Below are positions 22,260 to 32,901 of a stretch of DNA of 64,000 nucleotides, piece after piece (position 1 is the first letter of the stretch; each line of letters opens with the position of its first letter). Origin of the DNA: Roridomyces roridus (Eukaryota; Basidiomycota; Agaricomycetes; Agaricales; Mycenaceae); NCBI GenBank assembly GCA_029378245.1, contig JARKIF010000013.1, positions 1,054,001 to 1,118,000 of the forward strand. Direction: 5' to 3'. A program made the translations under genes and the position numbers. The notes below the pieces were generated by a model. It saw only the letters and a program-made list of their open reading frames with translations. It was not told the origin of the DNA and did no database searches.

Positions 22260-24577
22260 GGGCAAGAAGAGATCACTACATCGATGATGATCACTGATGG
22301 CACCTTGATCGCTCCTCGGCGTCCGACCTTGATTCTCCCCTTCATGACCTTGACGCCAACCGTCTAATCCGGACTTGAAATATGTCCCTCCACTCAACGG
22401 GATCGGACGGAAAGCGACTCTCTGTGTTTTTGCATTCAAAAATCGAAAGTCGGGGTCAAGACAAGAAGATATACGGTTTTCTTGAGGACTACGCAGGCGG
22501 GGGCGGGATACTGGGACAATAACACGCGGTGCGCAACTCTCACCATTGAGCATGAATGGAACAGAGAACTGGCCCGTCGGCCATGCCAGGGCACTGGATG
22601 CCACTGATGACGCGCATCGGGCGAGCCGCCCAGCACGAGGGTCTACCCTCATCTGGGCCTAGTTCTTTCGTGGCCGTGGTCCCAGTTCTCTATCAGTTCA
22701 ATGGGGAGAACCTTCTTTGGCATGCAGCCAGGCATCTCTGGGAACGCACGCCGAAGCGTCGACGACGGCATTCCATGCCCTTGTCGCTTGCCTTCGATCG
22801 TGCTTCTCTTCCTGGCGCCTTCCTTCATGACGCAAGGACTTTGCTGACCGGTCTCCTAGATGACTCGTACGAAACGGCGGCTAGAATAGCTAGATGGTAC
22901 GTCTCCTCTTTCCCCTCGCGACTCCTGGATAGGCCCTATCTTGTACCTCTTGACGGTGGTAGATGCCCTGCGTGTCGGACGTCCGATGTGTCGCGGGCGC
23001 GTACCACGAGGGAGGGCTTGGATGAAGGGCAGTCGCTGGCCCAGATGACGTCCCCACTCATCGCATTTCTCCCTCCCTCCCGTGCCTCTGAATCCTCGTC
23101 GCTTACTTACTTCATCTCCATCTCGCAGGTTAATGACGTGGCCCTCTTTCGGACTCACGCGTATTTCATCTGCTCAGACCCACATTCGTGTCATCGACTT
23201 CGACTCTGGATACGTCTATCCCCACTCTCCTCCTTCCCTACAATCGTCTCCCTTCATCCCCTTCATCCCCCAAACCTTTCATTCGGTCTCTCCACATCCT
23301 CAGCGCTCTTCACTCGACGACTTTGGGCGGTCTGTCCAACGCGTCGCGTTCTCCCGTTGGTGGCACAGAAGGACGTACATACCCACTGGAAACGAGGGCA
23401 TTGACCTCGAGCGGAAAGGCTGCGCGACCCTGGAATTCATACAACCATATGGGAGCCATTCGGTCCAAGCCCAAGGGGTTTCGGCAGCCAATGGGCGGAG
23501 CACGAGCTCTCCCTCACTGTGATCTGGCTGTCAGGCACGAGAGGCGGACGTTGGAGGGAGAAGAGAAAAGTCGTGTGGGCCGCGTAGCCAGCGGTTCTCT
23601 GGGAGGTCGAGAGTGTCGTCTCGGAGGCTCGGGGGTGTTGAGCGGAGTGACAGGCCTTTCAGGGAGGAGAGTCTCCTCGCGGTCCTCTGCTTCAGTTCCC
23701 TCCTTCCGACACTCATCATCGCCCGCACATCTTGACCCGCCGTTGTCATCCTCCCTGCAGCAAGCAGAGACGGAGGGCGCACCCATGGCATGACTCCGTG
23801 GCGTGATGTCGTTCCAACGGAACACTGCCGTCGAAATGGAAGGCGAAGGGGCAGTGGAAGAGGGTGGTAGTGCGGGCGTCCTCGGGGAGCGTCGACCGCG
23901 TTTTTTCGGAGGCCCGGACACCTCGTGTGGGTCTGCCGGATGATCTCTTCGTCGTCTTTCTCCTTCTTCTCCCCCCTTCTTCCTCACCGATCCGGATCCA
24001 TATTCTCCTCCCCACTCCGCCTCCCCACAGGCATCCCGTCATCCTGAGACGACAAGTCTTACTGCACCTGGTCTCGTCTTCTCGAGCTGGGCTGTAGTCG
24101 CCAGCTGCAAGCTGTGGCTTGAAGTGTGCAGAAGGGCGGGCGTTGTCGGGGGTTCTCAGGGGAAGCATACCGAGCGCCAAGCAATTGGGTTCATGAGCTC
24201 CAGCGCGGTGCAGGTGCAGACGGGGAGGAAAGTATGGGGAGTGCGTGTCCGCTTGGCACAGGGCGTGGCTTGGCATGGACCGGGTGCGCGGAGGAGATGC
24301 CCGAGCATTGGCGGAGCGCGATCATGGCGGGATCGTCGCTATCTTGGGCGTTTTGCGGACAGGGTCTTGTGGATTGGTTTTTGATCCCTACATATCTCAT
24401 TCGCATTCGGCGGCGAACTTTCTTAGGTAGTGCTACCTCCTGTTCCTTGGCGGTTTTTTACAGACAGTCTCGTGTGTTACTTGTTTTAGCTCCCACACGC
24501 AAGCGGTCGTTGAGATCAACAAAAAGCGCTTAAAGAAAGGCGGAGGCGGCCACGTGCCCCGCCATCACGATGCTGAC
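22260..24577. other. Arm sequence without a supported gene
   Basis: Long ORFs on both strands arise from GC-rich, pyrimidine-biased sequence and are not conserved in frame with the other arm (61300-62340 and 60292-61300). I see no gene here. Confidence 0.45.
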
Positions 24578-24579
24578 AT

Positions 24580-25250
24580 CATCCCTCTCTCCCTCTGCTT
24601 CACCTTTCACAGACGCTTGCCATGCTCGTCCGACCTCTTTCCTTTCGAATCCCTACACCCGCCGCTATATACTCTACTCCTCCTCCGCCATCGAACAACT
24701 CAAAAACCCGGATCGCGGCGGACAGAATCTCTCTCAGATACCGACTGTGTGGCGTGGCAAGGAGGTGCTGCAGCACGATCAACGCAAGCTGGAGGTAGTC
24801 GGCAGTGGTGCCAATAGCGCCATACGACGTCGACTGAGGGACGATACTGCATGCGCCGGAATCTGACGGTGCGTCCAACTACTCTTTATGTACACCGGAG
24901 CAATCAACCACAGAATAATACAATGCTGCATGTCGTGCTGCACAGTGGGCGTTTACGGCCTTTTACAGCGTACCGCACAGCTGCTGACGCTTCAAGTTTT
25001 TCGCTCAAGACTCGTCGATGCAGACAAGGTTGGACCGTGAAGCTCGAGGAACTTTACGAAGGTCTTCAATGGCTTGCTTTTGAATTCGAAGTGACTGAAA
25101 AGAACTGGTTGATCGTTTGGTATTTGTTCCCAGAATTGACATCTCCGATCGCATTGCGCGTTACGGTTGGCCGGCTCACTCGGCTATAGTGAGTGTTAGG
25201 TATTCGAGGGCCAACTAATGAATCGGTTGCCCGCCCGCCCGAAGCCGTCC
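24580..25250. other. Intergenic; weak coding signal on minus strand
   Basis: The minus-strand reading at about 24630-24870 contains ADYLQLALIVLQHLLATP and REILSAAIRVFELFDG, which look like amphipathic helices, but no start, end or partner exon can be supported. Confidence 0.25.
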
Positions 25251-25294
25251 GTCGGTGTTTATAAGACCACCCCCACACCCACAGATACCAAACC

Positions 25295-26495
25295 ATGGCA
25301 GCAGAAACCACCTCGGAATTCGGCGAACACGGCCACCTCGCCGTTCTGGACCCCGAGTTTGCGCCTTTCGCCGACCTCCTCCCTCCGCGTTCCAAGACCG
25401 ATGTGGGAGTACGAAGGAAACAATTTGAGGATGGGCCCATTGCGGCTTCCATGAAGAATTACGGCGTTGGATTGCCTAACGGTGCGTCTTGCGTTTGATC
25501 CTGTGGGTATATACAAGTGGAATTGAAAGAGTGTAGAATCAACATACGCCGTCAAGGACCAAGAAATCAACGTTGCTGGCCCACCCGCAGGCAAGATCCG
25601 CGTTCGTACGCTCGTCCCCACTTCGTCTGAAGAAGGCAAGACGTACCCACTCTATGTATGGTTCCACGGAGGCGGCTGGACGGTGGGCAACGTCGACATG
25701 GACGACTACCAGCTCCGTCAGCTGTGCGTCGAGCTTCAAATCTCCGTCGTCAACGTCGAGTATCGGCTTGCACCTGAGCATCCGACTCCCATCCCTCAAG
25801 ATGATTGTTATACTGGGATCAAGTGGGCGGTGGAAAACCAGGTGTTGCTGTCGGCCGACGTGAAGAAGGGGTTCCTCGTTGGTGGGTTGTCATCGGGCGG
25901 GCACATCACTGCTGTGCTTGCGCACCGCGCGCGAGACGATCCATGGTTCGAGGGCAGGCGGATCACAGGGCATATCATGCAGATTCCGGCGTTCTGTCAT
26001 CCTGACGCCGTTCCAGAGGAGTGAGTCGGGCTGAATATCCTTGACTTGTTGATTGACGTGGTTTTAAAGGTATAAAGGCTCGCTATTCTCATTCAAGCAG
26101 AATGAAGTCACCCCTGGCCTTTCCGTGGCGGACCTTGAATGGTTTTATAGTGTGTTCTCCGTGCTCACTCTCTCGCTCCTCACACTAAAATTACTATAGA
26201 GCAACTCGGCGGCTCCCCCACCTCGCCAGACGTCTCGCCCCTCCTGCATCCCGTACACGCCGGCCTTCCTCCCGCCGTGTTCCAAATCTGCGGTCTCGAC
26301 CCGCTGCGCGACGAGGGGCTCTTGTATGGTAAGATCTTGAGGAACGACGGCGTCAAGACAAGGGTGCATACTTACGGCGGCGTCCCTCACGGGTTCAATT
26401 ACATGCTGCCCAACATTGCCGCTGCGAAGCGGTGGGAGAGGGAGTATCGGGAGGGTTTGAGATGGATTTTGGATGGGGCGCCTGGCGAGGCGTGA
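25295..26495 (+). CDS. Alpha/beta hydrolase, HSL-like (fold-3) family
   Basis: Four exons encode about 345 residues with no signal peptide, so a cytosolic esterase or lipase is likely. The oxyanion motif is HGGGW (in LYVWFHGGGWTVGN). The nucleophile sits in GLSSGGH, with Ser in G-x-S-x-G. The acid is Asp in ICGLDPLRDEGLLY and the catalytic His is in GVPHGFNYM. VNVEYRLAPEHPTPIP is the family's typical segment after the oxyanion hole. All triad residues are present. A weak TATA (TTTATAAG) lies about 40 bases upstream. The substrate is unknown; fungal relatives act on short-chain or acetylated esters. Confidence 0.9.
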
Positions 26496-26605
26496 AGGGA
26501 GCGACTCAAACAAATGTAATTCTTCAGTGACAGTTATTGAAATCCCGCTTTTCTCCACCCTGGTTGAACCAGTCCTCTCTCTAAGTTTAATCGTCGCTAT
26601 TTAAG

Positions 26606-26944
26606 CTAACACGATACGCCGGTGCAGGGCCTGTTTTGTGCGGCTCTTCCATTGACATTGTGCGCACAACCGTCGCCGATGCACTCGGCCTTGGGAACGA
26701 GTAGTGGCTCTGGCAGACGCCTGAAATCCAAGTTGATATTAGTTTTATGCATTTATGGGAACCCCGAAGTACGCACTTGGCGACAACTTGAAGAGTCGTG
26801 TCAACGATGTCGACGCTGCCCCTTCGCTGGGATTGGTGTGAATTTTTAGTAAAGATTCAGAGAAAGTTCACTGACCACGGGCGTAGCAGCCGCGAGAGTC
26901 ACCGCCAGGGCGATAAGGGAAGCAAATTTAATGTTCAACTGCAT
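26606..26944 (-). CDS. Secreted four-Cys peptide, Kex2-peptide family, single unit
   Basis: Three exons (26876-26944, 26777-26826, 26606-26720) encode 77 residues. A 23-residue signal peptide (MQLNIKF to AAATPV) and a 16-residue leader end in Lys, completed across intron 2 to Lys-Arg, exactly as in the repeat members. The predicted mature part is a single 36-residue peptide. It starts LPEPLLVPKAECIGDGC, continues AHNVNGRAAQNR and ends PCTGVSC at the stop. The core CIGDGCAHN matches C-[LIV]-G-x-G-C-x-HN of the repeat-bearing paralogues. A second cysteine pair, again C-x4-C, at the C-terminus is new, allowing two disulfides. Introns share position and phase with the family. Function unknown. 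Confidence 0.8.
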
Positions 26945-26990
26945 TGAGGCGGTATCGGGACTCGGGATGAAGTTTAAGTCTTTATCTAAG

Positions 26991-27000
26991 CTGCTTTATA
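26991..27000 (-). promoter_or_regulatory. TATA box of four-Cys peptide gene
   Basis: The minus strand reads TATAAAGCAGC 47 bases before the ATG, the same core promoter word as the relatives at 1461, 5401 and 41895. Confidence 0.6.
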
Positions 27001-27004
27001 TGCA

Positions 27005-27860
27005 TCCCTCCTTTGGTTGAATGGGGTGTCCTGCGCTGCCTGCCGCCCGGGGTGTCGCCGCCAAACCCGAACCTGATATTGAGAATGGAGTTGCGACAAC
27101 TACAATTCATTCAGCCTCCGCCGTACAGACGAAACCTGATTCTGCAGGAATCGCTCCAGACATGCCGCCCGAACTCCAGCGCTTATTGAAGAAAGAAAAA
27201 TTATACCCTGACCGTTTATGAGAGTGGCCATGGCCAGGTCACTGGCAGCGCCAAAAACAAATGATCATTCACCTTTGCCGCGCAGATGGAACATCACTAA
27301 AAGTCCGAGTTTCATTGGGAAAGAAAAAGACGAACTGGACATGGTGGCCCTGGTCCGAATCGAACGGGCCAGTTAAGCGCAATCTGAATCCCGGCGGAGA
27401 TGAATTATATTTCTCAGTAGCCCAGTTGAATGTCTCTCAATATCCCAATGGAAACAAACCTTTGAAGAATCGGTCGAGAAGCAACTACATGTCAGCCGAG
27501 GTTCAACCAGAACCGTGGGAAATCACACGATCACTGATAACGCAATGACACTGATGGTATCAATCCTCCTCTTCCATCAGCCACCATCGGTTCCGTTTGG
27601 CTCCTTAGACCATGCTCCTCAGGCTGTCATCGGGGAACCTTGATCTGATTTGAACCAGGAGAGTCAAGTTCGAGACAAATGATCATATGCAGAGGAGAGG
27701 GCCAGGGGATGTTGGAGCCATGATTGAATTAGTTTCAGGTCAACGATCGTATCCGCAACTCCTGACTCAAGGCCTCACGCTGAGAAGTTTATAAACGGAC
27801 AGAATTCAACTAATTTTCTGCGCACCAAATCACATCCCCACCATCCTCGAATTTATCTCA
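27005..27860. other. No supported gene; possible coding remnant and tRNA-like fragment
   Basis: A plus-strand reading at about 27021-27221 (ending PPELQRLLKKEKLYPDRL) and a later block (GGDELYFSVAQLNVSQYPNG at about 27395) have coding flavour but cannot be joined. At 27350, TGGTCCGAATCGAACGGG resembles part of a tRNA T-arm and recurs near 28917. Confidence 0.3.
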
Positions 27861-27868
27861 AGCGCAAC

Positions 27869-28788
27869 ATGCCTGTCGTAAGCGCAACCCGTGGCCCATT
27901 TTCCCAAGTGATTTTCTGATTCCTTGGCTTGCAGGAGGAGTGTCTCACCCTCCCCGTCGTAAGCACCCTGTTGTTCAATTTTTCGAAGCGCTCTTCTGAT
28001 TCGTTTGCATACAGGAAGAGTCCTCGCCCTGTCCTACCCTCCCCGTCGAAATTATCGAGTACATCATCCAAAAGCTCGTACTCCTACCCGTATCCGCCTC
28101 CGAGTACGATCAAATCCACCGCACAGCAGCGCTCGTATCGCACGAATGGTCCAAACTCTTCCTCCTCCACTTCTTCGCTGCATTCGCGCACACACGCGTC
28201 AGCTCGCGCGCCGACGTGGTGTTCTTTCTTCATCGACTCCAGCACCGGGCCCGTTTTGTCCCACGATTCGGACGCAGCCCGGGCCCAGCCCCGCTGCCCC
28301 AAAGCTCGCAAGACACTCTGACAGTCACACTCGCCCCCCGATTGTCCAAGCGGAGCGTCATAGACGATCTCGAGAGCTCTTATGGCAGATGCCTAGCGCT
28401 CCCAATGACGCAAGTCCTCCAGGGATTATTGTGCAGAGTCAAGAAGCCCTCTGGATACGACTACACCGTCGCAGAAAGTTTTGGCCGTCTTGTGCTGGAA
28501 TTTGTTGACCTTCGGTGTGATTGCCACATCCTCAAGTGTGCATCGTTCCTTTCGGCCGCGGGCCTCGGACGCTGCATTCGACGCCTTGAGGTGCGTTGTG
28601 TAGCTGGTGCGCCACCTCGGGAGATATCCACCGTGTGCAACGGGCGACATCAAGCTTTTGACATGTTCGACATGTTCGATGTGAATATGGCGGTCGCGGA
28701 ACTGGTGCTGACCGGCGTGTCAGAAGAGACGAAGAATAGATTGCGGCGGAGCTTTCCGAACGCTCGAGTTCTCGCAAGTACAGAATAA
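27869..28788 (+). CDS. F-box-like protein with micro-exon start
   Basis: Exon 1 is nine bases (27869-27877, MPV) and exon 2 is 24 bases (27935-27958, EECLTLPV). Exon 3 (28015-28788) starts EESSPCPTLPVEIIEYIIQK and continues to the stop, giving about 270 residues. The F-box-like motif LPVEIIEYIIQKL followed by HRTAALVSHEWSKLF is typical of Agaricomycete F-box proteins, adaptors that bind Skp1 and recruit targets for ubiquitination. The rest lacks recognisable leucine-rich repeats. Exon 2 with its preceding intron appears to be a tandem duplicate of the start of exon 3 with its intron. Splice choices are inferred; starting within exon 3 would leave no ATG before the F-box. Confidence 0.65.
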
Positions 28789-29326
28789 TTTATAACGACA
28801 CGAATACAAATTTAGGAGATGTCCTCCCTCATTGCAACGTTGGGACCGCATTGAAAAAATGCCGAGTGCGGCGTATTGAGGAATTAAAAATGCATCTGTA
28901 CACCACTACTATTGACATGGTCCGAATCGAACGGGTCAGTTCAGCAGAGCGGTAAGAGGTTAGAGGCTTCAACTTCAAGGAGCCCTACTGTCTTCATAAC
29001 CGTTGTGCAGACCAGAACCAATGCTATAGAACGGGGATCAGTGTTCCACTCGCGCAACAAAGCCGGCACGATGTCGCAGCTCAAGCTCAAGTTCACACCC
29101 CTTCTTCAACGAATGTCGTCGGAAATTATTGGAGGGGAACAAAAGCAAGGATCATCCAGATAATCTGCCCCGGATCGAACGGGCAAAGCGCACCGCAAGC
29201 TTGAAGCAGGGCTCGTGATGATACTGAAGTGTGGGCAGACTCCCTCGTCTTGTTGTACATACATAAGTACATTGCGTTCCATAGGTAATTCGTGCCATCG
29301 CCATCAACATCCTCTGCGCCCTCTCA

Positions 29327-30458
29327 TTACTTTTCATACTCAAACCGACTCACAAGCGTCCCCACCCACGGCAACACCTCCACACTAAATTCATCGCCAT
29401 CAACCAAATTATCCTTGGGATCGCCGAGCCCGCCCACGCCCGAGGGCGTCCCCGTCAGGATGATGGTACCCGGCGGGAGAGTGGTGCCCTGCGAGAGGAA
29501 GCTGACGAGTTTGGGAACGGAGAATATGAGATCGCTGGTTGAACCATAATTTAGCCAACGAGGTCAAGGAAAGAGGAAGAAAGATCGTACTCGAGAGAGG
29601 TACTCTGCTTCACCTGACCGTTCTTGAGGCCGCGCATGTGGAGTTTTTTGACGTCTGGTACGAGCTCCGTGGATACGATGGCAGGTCCTATCGTGGAACG
29701 AGTTGAATACGGTAAGGACCAAACAGAAAACTCACCGATCGGACATGAGCCGTCAAAACCCTTGGAGAAACACCACTGGCTTTGCTCGAACTGGCTCTTC
29801 CTGCTAGAAACATCGTTGCTCCCGGTATATCCAAGCACATAGTCCAATCTGCTCCCAGTGAGTAAGACGAGGGGGAAGTAAATCAAGACGCACGCATCTG
29901 CCTCGGAGACGTCCTTTGCAGTCTTTCCAATGACAACAGCGAGCTCCGACTCCCAATCCGCAGTCTGGTGCTGAATCGTAAACTTGGGGATGATGGTGGG
30001 TGCCGGGAACGGATCGCCCAAAGCTGTAGCGGGTTTCCTGTGCGATACCTTCAATGAAAGAACTTGTATGATGCGATGAGACGGACATGAAGAGGACAGG
30101 CACTTTCGGGATATCTATCTTGGCCTCTTCAGCGTGTTGTTGATACTACAGAGGTCGACTGAGCGGGAGACATCACAGCGACGGGAGATCTGGAACCCAC
30201 GTTAAGCCCGATGCAGCGGATCGACCCGACTTCGTTCGACGCCAGCGGGCTCAGAAGCCGCTCTACGAGTTCGATCTTGCCTGTCGGTTTGCCGGCGTCA
30301 AGCACAGAAGAACCGTCGAATACTTCGACCTTGATCTCGTCGCCGTTGCGTGACGCGATGCCGACGTCCTGGTTGATGTCTACGGGTTGCCCGATGAGAG
30401 GACGGGGACTAGAGGAGCGTGGGATGAAGCGGATGAGGCGCTTCCAGGGGAGAGCCAT
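29327..30458 (-). CDS. Fumarylacetoacetate hydrolase (FAH) family protein
   Basis: The gene starts at 30458 ([17 protein letters not shown]) and has about six introns. Landmarks in order: IRCIGLNY followed by [36 protein letters not shown] (metal-binding acidic residues), [20 protein letters not shown] with [15 protein letters not shown], and [18 protein letters not shown] near the C-terminus. These are the signature blocks of the FAH/2-hydroxyhepta-2,4-diene-dioate isomerase fold, which hydrolyses, decarboxylates or isomerises 2,4-diketo acids using Mg2+. The exact reaction cannot be assigned; small fungal members are often acylpyruvase-like. TATAAAAC lies at 30515-30522 on the minus strand, about 60 bases upstream. 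Confidence 0.88.
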
Positions 30459-30782
30459 GGTGGTAGCGGAAGAGGAGGCTTGATCGGGTGATTAACCTGC
30501 TATCCGCACGGACCGTTTTATATCCGCTGTGCCGAGAAGGTCTCAGGAACTCCGATGCCGAGGCCAATGCCCGAGGGAGTGTGAGAAGGTGTGAGACTGG
30601 TGATCTGGTCACGAACTTGGCGATCAGGCCGTTTAGACTTCCTTGCAAGCAACTTTCAAGGCGGAATTCGGAATTCCGCGGCGTGTTCCTGACTCAAAAT
30701 CATTCCGCCGTTGTATTCCACGATTCCACACGCTAAATTAAAGCCCATTATTCGAATAAGTATCGTAATCCCCAAGCCCAAA

Positions 30783-32148
30783 TCACGTAACGACAACCGG
30801 CCATCCAGACGAAAAGTCGAGGTAATTGATACCCAGATACGACTGCGATCCAACAGGGTTGCTCTTCGGGATGTAATGGTACACCATGACATCTCGACCG
30901 CTCACCGGGTCGCGGAAGACGCTCTGGCCTTCATAATGGCCATCAGCACTGCTGTCGTGGAAGTAAAGTGGGAAGAACGCACCTCCAGGCGCGTAAATAT
31001 TATCATGCGACTCCAGGACGATAGTTCCTGTCGGGGGGCTGATGTCATCCGTGAGCGGGTGGCCAGCGCTGTCGTAGAACGGTCCCTGTCCGACGGCTCC
31101 ACGGCCGACGCGGACTTTGTATTCGGCACCCGCGGCAGGGTAGGAGGTTGCCTTGGGGAAAAAAACATCAACTCAGTAAGGGAAGAGGAAGGAGGAAAGG
31201 AAAAGGACGCACCCCAGCACCAGGGCTCAACCCATCCGAGAAGAAGCAATAATAGTATGGCTGGCTGCTGGGTTTGTACACAAAGACACCCTCGGCGGAG
31301 CGACCGTTGGCACCAGCAAGGTGCGTCCCAGGGAGCGCCTGCCAAAGTACTCTGTAAGATGGAACTGAGACGAACTAATGAATGAACGCACCGACGCCTC
31401 ATTGTTAACCCCCGGCCAAAGTCCAATCTGATACATTCCATTCCACCACGAGCCAAAGGCAAGCTTCATTCCGCCGTCCGAGTCGACGATGAGGTTCGCA
31501 TCGACTGTAATGCACGCTCAACCGTCGGACGAATTCGAATATCGAATACGCACTGGCATTGAAAAGATCCCCCGGATTACTCCTGATAACCTGCCCGAGA
31601 TCCGTCCACGTCCCCGGCAGCATCGACGGGCTGGTGGCAACACCGATCGCAGACGACTGGCTGCTGAGCGTGGAGACACTGTAGTACAGGGTGTACAGGC
31701 CGTTGATGTAGTTGATATCGGGCGCCCACAAGACGCAGTTACCGGCGAGCTGGATGTTGGAGCAGTTGGGCAGGACAGCGCCGCGGTAGGTCCAGGGTCT
31801 TTGAGTGGTAGTCAGTACGGGCAGAATGAGAATGTATGGTGTACGTACCCAGTCAAAGCCGAACTCGTGAAGATGCCGATGTTGCCATTGGTCGCAAAGA
31901 CGAAATATTCCTGCGCTTACATTAACATTCGAGAAATGGAATGCCAGTGACGATGTGTCGACTTGCCTGGAGTGAGGGATTATACCAAATAGACGGGTCT
32001 CGAACGGAGAGGGTGGCTGGACCAGTGTGAGTTTGCCGCGCACGATGAATAGTAGACCGTTCTTACAGCTGCCCGAAATAGGATTAGGGTATGCGAGGGC
32101 CGAGGCCGCAAGGGACACTAGCGAGACGAAGAGTCGGGAGAAACGCAT
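30783..32148 (-). CDS. Glycoside hydrolase family 43, arabinan endo-1,5-alpha-L-arabinosidase-like
   Basis: A signal peptide (MRFSRLFVSLVSLAASALA) starts the protein, so it is secreted. Introns are numerous. The blade motifs of the five-bladed propeller can be followed: RDPS and WYNPS near the first catalytic Asp, ECKNG-type spacing less clear, APDINYINGLYTLYYSVSTL, IGVATSPSMLPGTW with DANLIVDSDGGMKLAFGSWW, then NGRSAEGVFVYK (presumed acid Glu), SQPYYYCFFSDG, APGGAFFPL and a C-terminal YHYIPKSNPVGSQSYLGINY. This matches GH43 endo-arabinanases, which cut alpha-1,5-arabinan of plant pectin. The junction near 31390 has two possible donors, and only one keeps the Glu block in frame. TATATAAAG lies about 40 bases before the ATG (32186-32194, minus strand). 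Confidence 0.85.
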
Positions 32149-32185
32149 CGAGTTGAGTTGGATGTTCCTTATCGTACGCCCGCTC

Positions 32186-32194
32186 CTTTATATA
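32186..32194 (-). promoter_or_regulatory. TATA box of GH43 gene
   Basis: TATATAAAG on the minus strand, 38 bases upstream of the ATG. Confidence 0.5.
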
Positions 32195-32901
32195 TGTAAA
32201 CCTGCGCAGTTTGAGCTTGGTACAAGACAACGCGCGCGTGGCTCGGTCATCATGCGGCCGGTCACCTTCCAAATGGCAGAAGTAACCAGGCAACCAGGTA
32301 CTGGAGGTGGTAGGAACGCGTGGAATCAAGGCACGTGGGACAACCTTGAACCCTCGGAGGAGATAAGCCAAGTCGTGGAATTGCGAAATGGCGTCCAGGG
32401 GCGGTCGAGGACGCAAGGGAAACGCACGCCTTTTGTAGGCCTCGGTGTCCAGTGTCCGATCGCGCCTGAGACTGCCCGACGGGCATCGAATTTCGAGAGC
32501 TGGATGGCTTACATACCCGTAAGACTTGCGTACGACTCGAGGGCCGACTATCGCAGATCAGGGTCAAGACCGCAACAAGAAGACTGTAGTCCAAGCTCAG
32601 ATCACTGATGGCTGAAGGATTGATTGCCTGGTGCCATTGCGCCTACCGTCATGATCCGGCGGTGGTCGTGTGTCATCTGATCGTGCCTGACTATTGGCGA
32701 AACTTTCAGGCTTGCCTCGGGCTTTGTAAGTTGTTGCTCTGCTTTGTCAACCAACGGTCACTGCGTTTCACTTTGGTTTCACTGGGATCACTTCAGGAAG
32801 AAGAACGCCGATGAGACTATCATTTGACTATCATTCTATTGGAATTTCTGCTCAAGAATCAGCGTAGAACGAAGAGAACGTATGGCCACAACAAGATTCA
32901 A

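Larger units (their letters stand above)
20848..24577 (+). repeat. Left arm of large inverted duplication
   Basis: This segment of about 3.7 kb matches, in reverse orientation and with small indels, the segment 60292-63708. The outer edge is marked by CATAAAGTGNGCTCGATTTT (N = T here, C in the other arm), in the P450 3' region. The inner edge is near CGCCATCACGATGCTGAC at 24577. The arm holds one full-length unknown gene, an HR1-domain fragment and about 2.3 kb of mostly non-coding GC-rich DNA. Both arms keep the gene open, with clear divergence, so the duplication is not very recent. Confidence 0.8.

Noticed and set aside
22556..23404. Long plus-strand ORF of 282 residues in the left arm
   Set aside because: Composition is GC-skew driven and the frame is not maintained in the right arm.
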